From positions 34,765 to 98,764 of IMG/VR virus record IMGVR_UViG_3300025598_000027: a stretch of 64,000 nucleotides of DNA; one strand, written 5' to 3'. The translations under genes were made by a program, and so were the position numbers. The notes under the pieces are model-generated. The model saw nothing but the letters and a program-made list of their open reading frames with translations. It had not been told where the DNA came from and searched no databases. Shown one piece after another: positions 8,939 through 18,523 of the stretch. The DNA is from a virus. Positions within the stretch are counted from its first letter, which is position 1, and each line of letters opens with the position of its first letter.

Positions 8939-10114
8939 TTAGTAGGTTAGTGTGTATGCAACTTGAGTATTGGCTGCTGAATGGGTGCATTCATACAAAG
9001 CATTAGCAGTTGATCCGCCAGTATAAGAAAATGTGTTAGCATTATGATTGAAAAGACTTAATGTGCCACCAAAATTATAACTGTTTGAATACGATAATAT
9101 GAAGACACCAGTTCCTCCATTAGCTGCTGTTGCTGTCGCGCTACCACCAGATCCTCCTCCCGTACCATCTATACCTGGAGCGCCGCTTGTGCCAGATGTT
9201 CCAGTTCTTCCACCACCACCAATACCAGCATAACCACCAGCATAACCAAAATACGGAGTACCACCACCGCCACCAGCAAAATAACGATAGCCTGATATCG
9301 TCAAAGGCCCAACTGTTTGTGTTACTGTCGCTGTATTAGTTGTAACTGTATAAGTTCCTCTCAAACCCAAAGCGCTATTTGCTTCTGTTGAAGAATTTTG
9401 AGCTGTGACGTATGTAATGTTTGTTATACCTGTGCCTACTAGAACTTGGCCAAGAGTTATATTTCCATTTAATATAGCTGTTACGGTTAAAGTTGTTCCA
9501 GAAATACTGCCAGTATATCTACTGATTCCGCATATTGGAGGCGAATCTCCCGGACCTCCATTACCAGCATATGTAGCGTTAGCAGAACCACCCGATCCAA
9601 GATATCCACCACCACCACCACCATATTCTCTTGGACCGGAAGGAAAACCACCACTACTTCCTCCACTAGAACCCTGACCGGATACTGCAGTACCACCCGA
9701 AAATGATGATTGACCGTTTGATGAACCGCCACCACCAGAGCCACCATTACCGCCATTGCCGCCACCACTAGAACCAACAACCGATGCGCCTGCGCCGCCG
9801 CCAACTGCTGTATTAGTACCATAAACTGTAGCACCAGTTGCTGTAAAATATGAATTTATACCATTTCTTGTTGTTAATGTTGCTGCAGTACCACCACCGC
9901 CACCAACATTAACTGACAATGTTGTTCCAGGTCGTATAGTTACGCCTGTATTGTATATGTAACCACCTGCTCCACCACCACCGCTTCCGTAGTTAAAATA
10001 GTTAGAAACACCACCCATTCCACCACCTGCAACAAGCAGATAATCAAATGTTAGTGTTGGTTTCGATGGTACGACTGTTTTAGATGATGCTGAAACGGAA
10101 GCTAGTATTGGCAT
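8939..10114 (-). CDS. Glycine-rich tail adhesin-like protein with internal beta insert
   Basis: A 391-residue protein. The head (MPILASVSASSKTVV) leads to LTFDYLLVAGGGMGG, the usual opening of phage glycine-rich domains, followed by Gly-rich blocks. Around residues 200-275 it carries an insert starting GSISGTTLTVTAILNG, related to the insert in the gene at 2782-3945. Gly-rich blocks then resume and close with GVFILSYSNSY. The last 45 residues (FNHNANTFSYTGGSTANALY...) are a different C-terminal piece. The ATG overlaps the upstream stop by one base (TAATG), so it is coupled to the 236-residue fibre protein. Receptor-binding role is inferred. Confidence 0.75.
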   Translation of the reverse strand: MPILASVSASSKTVVPSKPTLTFDYLLVAGGGMGGVSNYFNYGSGGGGAGGYIYNTGVTIRPGTTLSVNVGGGGGTAATLTTRNGINSYFTATGATVYGTNTAVGGGAGASVVGSSGGGNGGNGGSGGGGSSNGQSSFSGGTAVSGQGSSGGSSGGFPSGPREYGGGGGGYLGSGGSANATYAGNGGPGDSPPICGISRYTGSISGTTLTVTAILNGNITLGQVLVGTGITNITYVTAQNSSTEANSALGLRGTYTVTTNTATVTQTVGPLTISGYRYFAGGGGGTPYFGYAGGYAGIGGGGRTGTSGTSGAPGIDGTGGGSGGSATATAANGGTGVFILSYSNSYNFGGTLSLFNHNANTFSYTGGSTANALYECTHSAANTQVAYTLTY

Positions 10115-10824
10115 TATGCATACCTAGTTTGAGAAGCCAAAATAGTGTATGTTGGAGTTGCGGCTGTTTTTATAACGATAAAATTGTAAAGATGCGTAGC
10201 ATTACTGTCAGCTACGAAAGAACCGCCATAAAGATACTTGACGGTAACACCAGTTGCAGTTCCGTCGACCTGTATTGATGTAGGAGTGTATCCTGTTGCT
10301 CCTGTACTTGTTATTATAGAAAATGACATGCTCTGCGCATTCGCCAACAAAGAATTAAAAGTAACAGAGCTATTACCGATAAAATTGAGAGTCAGACTTC
10401 CTGTTAAATTTGAGGTTAGATATAAGATACCACCATTTGATGCGTTCACCGAAACAGTACCTGTTGTAGCAGATCCGTTTGCGTTTACTGGCTCCAATAT
10501 GGGCGCACCACTGGCCAAAAATGAAGTCGAAGGTACAGCGCCGAAATACACAGAAGAGTTGAAAGTTATTGTGTTGGTAAAAGTATACTGAGATGCAGTA
10601 TTAACCCCAGCAACACCCCAATAAGCATTCGATGTCGATCCACCACTTAATAATGCTTGCCCTGCAGATCCTATTGATCCATTAACTGATATATTTGGAA
10701 CAATTACTGTATTACCAATAGCTAAAGTATTTCCAACCAATACGTTTCCTCCAGAAACTACAAGCTGGTTATTGCCAACTTGTAGTCCATCGTTCTGGAG
10801 AAAAACTTTATTGAGTACAGCCAT
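10114..10824 (-). CDS. Tail fibre protein with variable C-terminal beta domain
   Basis: A 236-residue protein. Residues 1-60 resemble other fibre heads in this locus (KVFLQNDGLQVGNNQLVV). They are followed by the recurring motif SAGQALLSGGSTSNAYWG, found in at least six proteins of the window, and a TFTNTITFNSS repeat. Residues 95-236 form a distinct beta-rich domain ending TYTILASQTRYA. The gene precedes, and is coupled by a one-base overlap to, the Gly-rich protein at 8939-10114, so the pair may form one fibre: shaft plus tip. No enzyme motif. Confidence 0.7.
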   Translation of the reverse strand: MAVLNKVFLQNDGLQVGNNQLVVSGGNVLVGNTLAIGNTVIVPNISVNGSIGSAGQALLSGGSTSNAYWGVAGVNTASQYTFTNTITFNSSVYFGAVPSTSFLASGAPILEPVNANGSATTGTVSVNASNGGILYLTSNLTGSLTLNFIGNSSVTFNSLLANAQSMSFSIITSTGATGYTPTSIQVDGTATGVTVKYLYGGSFVADSNATHLYNFIVIKTAATPTYTILASQTRYA

Positions 10825-10827
10825 TTC

Positions 10828-13800
10828 TTAAGCCTGAGCTTCTGTCCATGAGAAACGACCAGAAACGGTATTAGCACCAGCTGTTAGGTTGGTAACAGCA
10901 ATAGTCAATACATCAGGTCCGTCTGGGTAGATACCGTAACCAGCAGTTGCTGTTCCACCACTTAAGATAGAAGTACCAAGATCGCGGATGAAGGTCATAT
11001 CTTGCTGAGTCACTGTTACGTTGTTACCACCTGATGAGTTTAGATAGAAACCAAAGATGGCTTCACCACCAGTTACGATAGTGTTAGCATTATGGAAAAC
11101 ATACTGTGATAGACTCGAACCACCTACGTTTGTCCATGTCTGGTTAAGCAAGTTTATCGGAGTGTTCAAGTAAACGCTAACAAGCATCGAAGCAGGTGTA
11201 ACCATATCAAGTTCGTATGGAATCAACTGCATGCGGTTAACAATTTCACGAACACCGAGAGCGTTTCCTGGCTGGCTTTGTGATGCAGAAGGAGAAATAC
11301 GGAAGCTCATAATAGCATATGTGTTACCAGTAGGAACAGTGGTTGAAGTTGTCATACCCTTCGTAAAGACGTATGCTTTATCGACCGTAAACTGACCGTC
11401 CATAATAGCAGAAGTACCCCAGTGGTTAATTTCTGATGCATAAGATGGAGCATGGAGTTCTACGTTGACAGGAGCTGTTGCAGAATATGAGAACGTCTGG
11501 GCGGCAGTAGCTCCCATAGGTGCAAAAGTTAGCGCTGCAGAAGCGTTAGTATTCGTTGTAGCGACACTCAGTGTTACGTTAGTTCCCACTACGTTTGTAA
11601 CGAATGCAGCTGGAGGAACACCAGTACCAATAACATATTGACCTACTTGAATGTTGCTGTTAGAAGAAACTACAACAACAGGACTGTTATTTGTAGTGCT
11701 TGTAGTAACAGCACTCGCGCCAGCGAGAGTTCTTGCTACTGTCAAGCTGGTATTTGTTTTTGCTGTATAGTTGACGAACTCACTTGTTGTTGGGGTGCGA
11801 ATCCATGCAATACCAGTATTTGGCCAGCCAACAGTATTAGCGACGTTAATTGTTGTATCACCAGTCGCGACACTGGATGTAATGTTAGTAATCTTACTAA
11901 ACGTATTGGTCTCATAACGTCCAGGCAAGTTACCCGAGCGCATGTAAGCCTGATAGTTTACGTTGTTGTTGATTACTTTATGGCAGTAGATTACGTTACC
12001 GTCTGGGCCACGAACGCCAAAGCGAATGAAACCAGCACCATACCATGAGTAGTCAATATAGAACATCTGGTTCTTAGTCAAGTCAATGTTGTAACCAGAA
12101 GGACCAGTACCATCTAGACGATCGATATTGAAAGCGCTCTGAGGTGTTCTGTTATCAACTGTTCTCGTGATAATTGCGTTTGGCGAAGAAGCTGTCCCAC
12201 GATAAGCAGGGCTAATTGTCATTGTAGTATCGGATAGAATATTTGTAACACGATACGACATACCTTTGATAACGATGAAATCGTTAACAGCTAGCTGTTT
12301 AGAAAACGCTGTAGATACGCCAGTTGATAGAGAAGTATTCGCAGTAACAGTCGCACTTCCTGGAGTTACAGATACATAGCCAGCTAGTTGATAAACTGAG
12401 TTACGGCGAACAGCATACAGAGTCTGGCCATCAAACTCCCAGAACATACCGTTCATGTTATCAAAAATACCGATACGAGTCGAACCACCGTACCAACCAG
12501 CAACAGATGCGTTATAGTTACCAGAAGCAGTAGTTACTGTAGGAGCTGAGTTTGAGACATATGTAAACGCATATGGGTTGATTACGTTTGCAACGGTCCA
12601 AGTACCACTATAACCTGTTTCGTTTGTGTTAGCGATGTTAACTGTAGCACCATTGGTAATATTATGTGGGTCTTTTGTATAGACTGTTACTGTGTTACCA
12701 GAAGATGTCAGCTGATCAATAAACATATTCGGCTTCAGAGTCGTACCTGTTGACATCTGAATGCCTTTACCAGACTGGTAGCGGAAATAACGACGAGTCT
12801 GGCGGATATACTGTTGATTATGACTTGGCGAATTAGTACTAAAACGAATACCACCAGAGAATGGGCGATGGAGTGTAGAACCCATTGGACGTGGGTAAAC
12901 TACTGCGCCAAAGTTAATAGTAGCGTTAGTTGCTGAAGCTAATGGTGGTTGCGATACTGATACAGCAGTACTATTGATAACTGCAGTAACAATTGTTGGC
13001 GGAGCAGCTGTAAAATATGTAGCATTCGCTGCAATCATACCAGCAGCAATGTTAGCAGTACTTGTAATAGTATTGATGATTACGTTACCTGTACTTACGT
13101 TACCAGCAAGAGCCGTAGTCGTTGTTACAGCGCCACCTGGAGTAGCATTAGTATAAACAATAAAGTTTGTGCTGTTTGCAATGGTGCTAACAACCCAAGA
13201 ACCGTTTGGAGCACCAGATGTTGCTGTGGTACCAACCAATGCAATCTCATTACCAAGAGCCAAGTTGTGAGGCTGAGTAGTAGTGATAGAAATTGCGTTT
13301 GAAGTATTCGATACAGCAGAAAGAGATATTGGAGCGAATGAATATTGGTAGCCCTGATAGATTGCTGTTACGTTATTGCTGTATACGGTGCCAGATGTAC
13401 CTGGATAATAGAATTTTCCAGTATAAGTAAAATTGGTTCCGTTAGATGAGTCAATAATGTATGTACCATCAGCACCACCATAAAGCGTATCTAATACTGA
13501 GATAGGAGTACCAACAGCAAGGTTAGCATTCGTATTAGCAACATATGATCTAGAACCTTGTGTTGCTTGAATATCAGTAATCGTTAATGGTGTTGTCTGA
13601 TAATAGTAAGCAAATGGCTGATTGTTTAGGAGAGCAAGTGGCTCCCACTTTGTAGCCTGTGTTGAGTATTCAAAATCGGTATCGATCAATGACTGTGGCT
13701 GAGATACACGCAGCTTGTTAACAGGATCAAGATATGTCTCAGATGGGCTGAACTTTTCGTCATATTCATCGATGATAATCTGTAAGCTATCGGTAGATGA

Positions 13801-14037
13801 TAGAGCAGCAGTATTGTAGTTTAATACGATTGTTGTCGTAGTGTTACCGCTCGAATCGGTCGCAATAGTATACGAGGTCGAGAGCAGGTTTGGATCAGAA
13901 AAGTTATAGATTACGACGTTTGTTGTTACGTCAGTAATTAAGATAAGACGCTCTTTCGGAACAGCACGTGGGATTACGATTGTTCTTGTTGAAGGTGTAA
14001 AGGTATAATACCTATCGAGAATTACTTTTCTTGCCAT
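10828..14037 (-). CDS. Large tail-associated structural protein (1069 residues)
   Basis: Starts MARKVILDRYYTFTPSTRTIVIP and continues with a compact N-terminal domain to about residue 130 that includes LQIIIDEYDEKFSPSETYLD. The rest is a chain of beta modules. Several follow the pattern 'PHNLALGNEIALVGT...NGSWVVSTI...NFIVYT', seen at least twice (also PHNITNGATVNIANT...GTWTVANV), which look like small repeated beta domains. No catalytic motif, signal or membrane segment is seen. The size and N-terminus are those of a large virion protein rather than a simple fibre rod, and it lies among fibre genes. It could be a baseplate-attached fibre base or a neck component. No firm T4 counterpart is recognised. 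Confidence 0.7.
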   Translation of the reverse strand: MARKVILDRYYTFTPSTRTIVIPRAVPKERLILITDVTTNVVIYNFSDPNLLSTSYTIATDSSGNTTTTIVLNYNTAALSSTDSLQIIIDEYDEKFSPSETYLDPVNKLRVSQPQSLIDTDFEYSTQATKWEPLALLNNQPFAYYYQTTPLTITDIQATQGSRSYVANTNANLAVGTPISVLDTLYGGADGTYIIDSSNGTNFTYTGKFYYPGTSGTVYSNNVTAIYQGYQYSFAPISLSAVSNTSNAISITTTQPHNLALGNEIALVGTTATSGAPNGSWVVSTIANSTNFIVYTNATPGGAVTTTTALAGNVSTGNVIINTITSTANIAAGMIAANATYFTAAPPTIVTAVINSTAVSVSQPPLASATNATINFGAVVYPRPMGSTLHRPFSGGIRFSTNSPSHNQQYIRQTRRYFRYQSGKGIQMSTGTTLKPNMFIDQLTSSGNTVTVYTKDPHNITNGATVNIANTNETGYSGTWTVANVINPYAFTYVSNSAPTVTTASGNYNASVAGWYGGSTRIGIFDNMNGMFWEFDGQTLYAVRRNSVYQLAGYVSVTPGSATVTANTSLSTGVSTAFSKQLAVNDFIVIKGMSYRVTNILSDTTMTISPAYRGTASSPNAIITRTVDNRTPQSAFNIDRLDGTGPSGYNIDLTKNQMFYIDYSWYGAGFIRFGVRGPDGNVIYCHKVINNNVNYQAYMRSGNLPGRYETNTFSKITNITSSVATGDTTINVANTVGWPNTGIAWIRTPTTSEFVNYTAKTNTSLTVARTLAGASAVTTSTTNNSPVVVVSSNSNIQVGQYVIGTGVPPAAFVTNVVGTNVTLSVATTNTNASAALTFAPMGATAAQTFSYSATAPVNVELHAPSYASEINHWGTSAIMDGQFTVDKAYVFTKGMTTSTTVPTGNTYAIMSFRISPSASQSQPGNALGVREIVNRMQLIPYELDMVTPASMLVSVYLNTPINLLNQTWTNVGGSSLSQYVFHNANTIVTGGEAIFGFYLNSSGGNNVTVTQQDMTFIRDLGTSILSGGTATAGYGIYPDGPDVLTIAVTNLTAGANTVSGRFSWTEAQA

Positions 14038-14049
14038 TTATTTGATCCT

Positions 14050-14514
14050 TTAGTATCCAAGCATTATATTTAGTGGTTGGAAAGGTACTTGTGAATAATT
14101 AAAAGTTGGAGCGGAATCTTGGTTTGTTCTATAAGTTCCGTAAAAATTCATTCCAGTCATTGGTGGAGTAGTAAAGGTAATATTAGAACCGAATATCTTA
14201 AAACCCGATGAATAGAATGATATTTCTGGTTGATTGACATAATCATATTTTGCTGGTGTAACAGGAACACCACCTATAAACACTGTAACCATACTTGGGT
14301 TAGATGGTGTAACAGGCGTATTGTTGACAGACATTTTGAATGTATTGGTTATTGCACCATCAAACAGAGATGAGAAGTCATCAAGTATATAGGTAGTGCC
14401 AACACCCTCACCGTTAGGATATGCAAATGTGTTTGCTCCAACACTGATACTATTTGCAGTAGCATTGATAGTAAGGTTTTGAGCAAAGAATCCTAAGTTA
14501 AAGTTTTGTGTCAT
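14050..14514 (-). CDS. Small tail structural protein, unknown
   Basis: A 154-residue protein beginning MTQNFNLGFFAQNLTINATA and ending FQPLNIMLGY. Aromatic and polar residues alternate in a beta-like pattern (SFYSSGFKIFGSNITFTTPP). The phrase TVFIGGVPVTPAKYDY resembles the 'SVYLNG' strands in the fibre protein at 18524-19357, hinting at a related beta domain. It has its own late-promoter-like AATAAATAC and the ribosome site AAAAAGG just upstream. Function unknown; a fibre-associated virion component by location. Confidence 0.6.
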   Translation of the reverse strand: MTQNFNLGFFAQNLTINATANSISVGANTFAYPNGEGVGTTYILDDFSSLFDGAITNTFKMSVNNTPVTPSNPSMVTVFIGGVPVTPAKYDYVNQPEISFYSSGFKIFGSNITFTTPPMTGMNFYGTYRTNQDSAPTFNYSQVPFQPLNIMLGY

Positions 14515-14531
14515 TCGTTACCTTTTTAACT

Positions 14532-14540
14532 GTATTTATT
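14532..14540 (-). promoter_or_regulatory. T4-like late promoter (AATAAATAC)
   Basis: AATAAATAC on the minus strand, close to the T4 late -10 element TATAAATA. It overlaps the end of the LamG gene and lies 18 bases before the ATG at 14514. AGTTAAAAAGGTAA, with a ribosome site, sits between. The same arrangement recurs at 17271 and 29883. Confidence 0.55.
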
Positions 14541-16638
14541 GGTTATTAAACGCTGCTGTTGGAGGCGTAAATGATGCACTATATCTATTATAACCTTTTG
14601 TAAATCGTATTTCATCCATATAACCTTGTAGGTAATACTCAACAGGTGAACCTTCTGCACCCAAATACATGGTAAAATTTCCAGAATTATTAAAAGCTGT
14701 ATATGCAGAACCAGTAGTTTGTGTGCCGTTCACGTAGATTGCACCACCACTACCATTTCTTGTTACTGCAATGTGATACCATTGACCTGTGCTTAAAGCT
14801 CCTGTAGAACTTGCAATACTAACATAACTAGAACCACTGAAAGTTTCAAAATTGGGCACCATTGAACGAAGTATTATTCTCCACGTATATTGACTGTTAC
14901 TTGTTGTACCAACACCCTGATATACTAAAACTTGATACGTATTAGTACCAGTCACATACACCCAACACTCAAATGTAAATGGAGCATTTGTAACATCTAT
15001 ATTATAGTTCCATGGGATTGTTAAATAATCTGATGAGCCATTGAACGCAATACTACTACCACCAAATTTTGATTGTGTTGTACTAATTTGAGCAGCCCCA
15101 TAAGTTAAAAGATCACATTTAGTAGATTGATCGTAAATTCCAGCATTAGTTCCGTTTACTAATAATTGAGTGTTTGTAATTGCTGTAACTGGTGCTGTTG
15201 GTGGTGTGAAGTTAGTTGTATAAACGGCAGTTCCGTTTACAATTCTAGCATTAGTGATATAACCATTGAAATAAGTAGGATCCCCTGTTGCTCCAATTCT
15301 AAGAATATTAGATGATGTAGCATCCAAAGTGGCACTGCTCGTAGCACCAGCACCAACAACTGCACCATTTAAGTATGATTTTATAGCACTACCAGATCTT
15401 ACAAGGGCATAATGATACCACTGTCCAGCAACAACTGTGCCCAAACTCTGAGCATTGATAACATCCCAGCTGAAATTATTCGAAGACATATAAAGTGTAA
15501 GTGTTCCGGATGATACCCATAATAGATAAGGACAATAAGTGCTGTTGGTTGTTCGCTGGCTTATTATAGGCTGAGTGCCAGAAGTGTTAGTCATATAAAA
15601 CCAACATTCTACAGTAAAATCTCCCGTATACTTTTCTAAAGACGCTGAATACGGAACCGTAAGATAATCCGTACTACCATTAAAATACATGCTACCACCA
15701 ACGCTGCTAACACCATACGGTCCACTAGGAGCAAATGGTGATGTAGCTAGAACAGTTGGCGCTCCTGCTGCTGTTACAGTATAAGCATTAGTACTATTGT
15801 CTAAATGCCTATTAGATTGACATGTAAGTAAACTTGTACCTGATATAGCAGTTAGTGGTGTTGTTGAAGGGGTAAAAGAATTAGTAACACCATAGAGTGA
15901 TGTACCTTTAACTATTCTTATATTACTCATTGTACCAGAAAAATAACCATAGCCACTAACATTTGCTATGTTAATTGTATTAGTAGCTGTGTAATTGATT
16001 GTGTCCGCTGTCGCTGTACCAATTGGTGTGCCATCAATAAAAAATCTTGATTGGCCACTTGCTCTAGACAGTGCAACATGATGCCAGTTTCCATCAAAAA
16101 GATTACCATAAGCAACACCACCAATCACGTTTGTTGATGCTACAACATTTTGATAATAAATTTGACTGTTACTGTAAACTATGATACCCCAGCTACTTGT
16201 CATCCAGATCAAGTTCATTGACGTACCACTACTAATAGATCTTACCCAAAACTCAATGGTAAAATCACCTGTACCAAATGCAAAAGCGCTACTTCCAGGC
16301 ACAGTAAGATAGTCAGATGTACCATTGAATACAGTACTCCAACCTGTTGGACTAAACGGACTTATTGTTCCTTGTGTTGCAGTACCATTTCTCGTTATAG
16401 TATATGCATTAGTGCTGCTGTCTTGAAACACACTGTTGTTTGCTCCATTACCACCATCAGCGTGTAATAACATAGAATTAAGATTAAATTGTGGATCAAC
16501 AGGAAAAACATATTGTGGAAAACTATTATTGCCTTTATATTGCTGCGCTTCTACAATTGTGTAGATACCAGTTGCATTGCTGCTACTGGTTGCATCATAA
16601 GGACCAATTATCCCACCATTGTTTCTTATTCTAACCAT
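14536..16638 (-). CDS. Triple LamG-domain adhesin (cassette 1)
   Basis: A 700-residue protein. The head MVRIRNNGGIIGPYDATS to about residue 50 is shared with the adhesins of the other two cassettes. After it come three concanavalin-like LamG domains, at roughly 55-255, 280-480 and 500-695. Each has the hallmark 'FNGS(S/T)DYLT(V/I)P...GDFTIE(F/C)W', a 'GQWYHYAL' strand, and a closing 'ARIVNGTAVYTTNFTPPTAP'. LamG folds bind carbohydrate, so this is a likely receptor-binding protein for surface glycans. The ATG overlaps the stop of the 118-residue gene by one base. The domain call is strong; the ligand is unknown. Confidence 0.87.
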   Translation of the reverse strand: MVRIRNNGGIIGPYDATSSSNATGIYTIVEAQQYKGNNSFPQYVFPVDPQFNLNSMLLHADGGNGANNSVFQDSSTNAYTITRNGTATQGTISPFSPTGWSTVFNGTSDYLTVPGSSAFAFGTGDFTIEFWVRSISSGTSMNLIWMTSSWGIIVYSNSQIYYQNVVASTNVIGGVAYGNLFDGNWHHVALSRASGQSRFFIDGTPIGTATADTINYTATNTINIANVSGYGYFSGTMSNIRIVKGTSLYGVTNSFTPSTTPLTAISGTSLLTCQSNRHLDNSTNAYTVTAAGAPTVLATSPFAPSGPYGVSSVGGSMYFNGSTDYLTVPYSASLEKYTGDFTVECWFYMTNTSGTQPIISQRTTNSTYCPYLLWVSSGTLTLYMSSNNFSWDVINAQSLGTVVAGQWYHYALVRSGSAIKSYLNGAVVGAGATSSATLDATSSNILRIGATGDPTYFNGYITNARIVNGTAVYTTNFTPPTAPVTAITNTQLLVNGTNAGIYDQSTKCDLLTYGAAQISTTQSKFGGSSIAFNGSSDYLTIPWNYNIDVTNAPFTFECWVYVTGTNTYQVLVYQGVGTTSNSQYTWRIILRSMVPNFETFSGSSYVSIASSTGALSTGQWYHIAVTRNGSGGAIYVNGTQTTGSAYTAFNNSGNFTMYLGAEGSPVEYYLQGYMDEIRFTKGYNRYSASFTPPTAAFNNQ

Positions 16639-16994
16639 TAACTGATCTGCTCCCAGCTACACACAGCTGTAATATAACCGTTTGCTACTGCGTTTATTTG
16701 TAATGAGTTATTTTCTAACAAATAGATAGCTGTATCTTTACCTAAGATAACAAGGCTGACAGCTGCTGGAACTGATACGTTTGCAGCAATCGTAGTGTTT
16801 GTCCCAGCCTGATTTATTTGTAATGTAACAGATTGAGCAACTGTGCAAGCATTTGTAACAATAAGGTTAGTTACTTTATAAAGATTACTTGATGAAGCAG
16901 GATTTTGAACGATGTTAGCGTAAGATGTAGTAACTGCAAGAGTACCAGTGTTACCATACATATTTACTATGTTAACTATATTTGGATTGGCCAT
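16638..16994 (-). CDS. 118-residue cassette protein, copy 1
   Basis: One of three 118-residue paralogues (also 18165-18521 and 21461-21817), all starting MANPN and ending SW(E/D)QIS, with a conserved core IYLLENNSLQI and NPASSSNLYKV. The sequence predicts a single small beta sandwich. It sits between a fibre-base gene and an adhesin gene and is coupled to the adhesin by a one-base stop/start overlap. An unchanged partner beside variable adhesins suggests a connector or chaperone joining the adhesin head to the fibre. Family not recognised; the paralogy is clear. Confidence 0.75.
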   Translation of the reverse strand: MANPNIVNIVNMYGNTGTLAVTTSYANIVQNPASSSNLYKVTNLIVTNACTVAQSVTLQINQAGTNTTIAANVSVPAAVSLVILGKDTAIYLLENNSLQINAVANGYITAVCSWEQIS

Positions 16995-16995
16995 A

Positions 16996-17253
16996 TCATC
17001 CCCCGATAAGCATTGAAAGAGCTATACTTTTACCAGAAGTAGCTGAGTTAGCCCAGTATACGTTTGATGCAGAACCGCCTGATGTTAACACCTGCCCTGC
17101 TGAACCTGTGTTGCTTGTACCGTTTGCAGATATAAAACTTGTCGTAACCAAGTTTGAAGTTACCGCAGTAACAGCAGTAGCGTTAACTGAGATAGAGCTA
17201 ACTATCGCATTTGCATTATTGGCTAAACCTGCAAGGCTATTAGTAAAAGTCAT
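16996..17253 (-). CDS. Short fibre-base protein, cassette 1
   Basis: Only 85 residues: MTFTNSLAGLANNANAIV, a short Asn/Thr/Val stretch, then the recurring fibre motif GSAGQVLTSGGSASNVYWAN, closing with IALSMLIGG. The counterparts in cassettes 2 (277 residues) and 3 (240 residues) share this last third (Ser-Gly-Gly...YW... and a hydrophobic ending in GG) but carry longer N-terminal parts. This looks like a shortened version that keeps only the C-terminal attachment unit. A late-promoter-like AATAAATAC and AAAAAGG ribosome site precede it. Confidence 0.7.
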   Translation of the reverse strand: MTFTNSLAGLANNANAIVSSISVNATAVTAVTSNLVTTSFISANGTSNTGSAGQVLTSGGSASNVYWANSATSGKSIALSMLIGG

Positions 17254-17270
17254 TGTCTACCTTTTTAATT

Positions 17271-17279
17271 GTATTTATT
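17271..17279 (-). promoter_or_regulatory. T4-like late promoter (AATAAATAC), cassette 1
   Basis: AATAAATAC on the minus strand, 18 bases before the ATG at 17253, overlapping the end of the cassette 2 adhesin gene. AATTAAAAAGG follows. It would start transcription of the whole cassette 1 (fibre base, 118-residue protein, LamG adhesin). Confidence 0.55.
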
Positions 17280-18165
17280 AGTATGGATAAAATATGATTG
17301 CGACACCTGTACCACCAGCAGCGCCAGCAGCACCAATTGTTCCGCCACCACCGCCACCACCGCCAGTATAGTTTGTACCAGCTGTAGTGTGATTAGAATT
17401 ACCAATACCACCGCCACCTGGGGTGTAAGTAGTTGAATAATAGTTACCACCGCCACCACCATAATAATATGTTCCTGAAACTAAATGTCCATAAACGGTA
17501 CCACCAGCTGCAGCAATTTGTGTTGTTAGTGTATTCCCTAATGTCGAGCCGTACCCACCATCATTACCACCAGAACTAGCAGCCCCCGATCCGGCACCAC
17601 CGCCTCCGTTTGTACCTGTATATGATCCGGTCGAACCATTGTTGTTATAACCCGATTGAGTTTGATACACACCGAACCATGTCCCACCATTAGCTTGTGC
17701 AGATATAGCGCCACCACCTATAGTGGTAGTACCACCGTTGCCACCAGCAGAATAACCACCACCACCAGCACCAGAGCCGCCTGCTCCAACGTATATTGTA
17801 TATGTTGTTGATGCTGTAAAACTTTGGTTAGTTAGTAATGTTACATAGCCACCTGGACCACCAGATCCTGGGAAGTTATTAACACCACCGCCTCCACCGC
17901 CACCAACAAGAAAAATGGTGCAATTAGACATATTAATTGATGGAACAAACGAATTAGATGCTGACGTAAACGTATGGAATACACCAAGACCTGGATATAA
18001 AGTTATAGTTCCACCTGTTGCTTTTGCTACAGCTCCAACGGGCTTTGGCCATGTACCAGCATTTAAATACAACGCTGTTTCGGGATTAGACCAGACACCT
18101 GGTGCAATTTGACCCGATACAGTTACAGCTGGCCCTATTATACCACCGTTGTTTCTAATTCTCAT
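17278..18165 (-). CDS. Glycine-rich adhesin (cassette 2)
   Basis: Start at 18165 gives the head MRIRNNGGIIGPAV, matching the cassette 1 LamG adhesin, and a one-base overlap with the upstream stop as in the other cassettes. An upstream in-frame ATG at 18183 would add six residues. After about 90 residues (including LYPGLGVFHTFTS) comes TIFLVGGGGGGG and a glycine-rich domain to the closing GVAIIFYPY, 295 residues in all. So the same anchor carries a Gly-rich domain here and LamG domains in cassettes 1 and 3. Receptor-binding role inferred. Confidence 0.8.
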   Translation of the reverse strand: MRIRNNGGIIGPAVTVSGQIAPGVWSNPETALYLNAGTWPKPVGAVAKATGGTITLYPGLGVFHTFTSASNSFVPSINMSNCTIFLVGGGGGGGVNNFPGSGGPGGYVTLLTNQSFTASTTYTIYVGAGGSGAGGGGYSAGGNGGTTTIGGGAISAQANGGTWFGVYQTQSGYNNNGSTGSYTGTNGGGGAGSGAASSGGNDGGYGSTLGNTLTTQIAAAGGTVYGHLVSGTYYYGGGGGNYYSTTYTPGGGGIGNSNHTTAGTNYTGGGGGGGGTIGAAGAAGGTGVAIIFYPY

Positions 18166-18521
18166 TAGCTTATTTGATCCCAACTTGCTATTGCTGTGAT
18201 ATATCCAGCAGAACCAGCATTGATTTGTAATGAGTTATTTTCTAACAAATATATTTCAGAATCTTTTGCAATAAAAACCATTGTTGCTTGAGATGGCACG
18301 CCAACGTTAGCTGCAATTGATGTGTTTGTTCCTGCTTGATTTAATTGGAGTGTTATGTTAATTAGAGCCGTGCATGCGTTTGTAACAGTTAATGATTTTA
18401 CTTTATACAAGCTACTTGATGATGCTGGATTTTGCACTACGTTGGCGTATGAGGTGCCAACTGCCAATCCAGCAACGTTACCGTATAGTGTCGAACCATT
18501 GAATACATTTGGATTAGCCAT
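18165..18521 (-). CDS. 118-residue cassette protein, copy 2
   Basis: Second of the three 118-residue paralogues: MANPNVFNGSTLYGNVAGL, shared NPASSS.LYKV and YLLENNSLQIN, ending SWDQIS. It is closest to copy 1 (long identical blocks such as LYKV, TNACT, LQ.NQAGTNT) and more distant from copy 3. Its last base pair is shared with the start of the Gly-rich adhesin. Likely a structural connector or fibre assembly partner; no known family recognised. Confidence 0.75.
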   Translation of the reverse strand: MANPNVFNGSTLYGNVAGLAVGTSYANVVQNPASSSSLYKVKSLTVTNACTALINITLQLNQAGTNTSIAANVGVPSQATMVFIAKDSEIYLLENNSLQINAGSAGYITAIASWDQIS

Positions 18522-18523
18522 TG

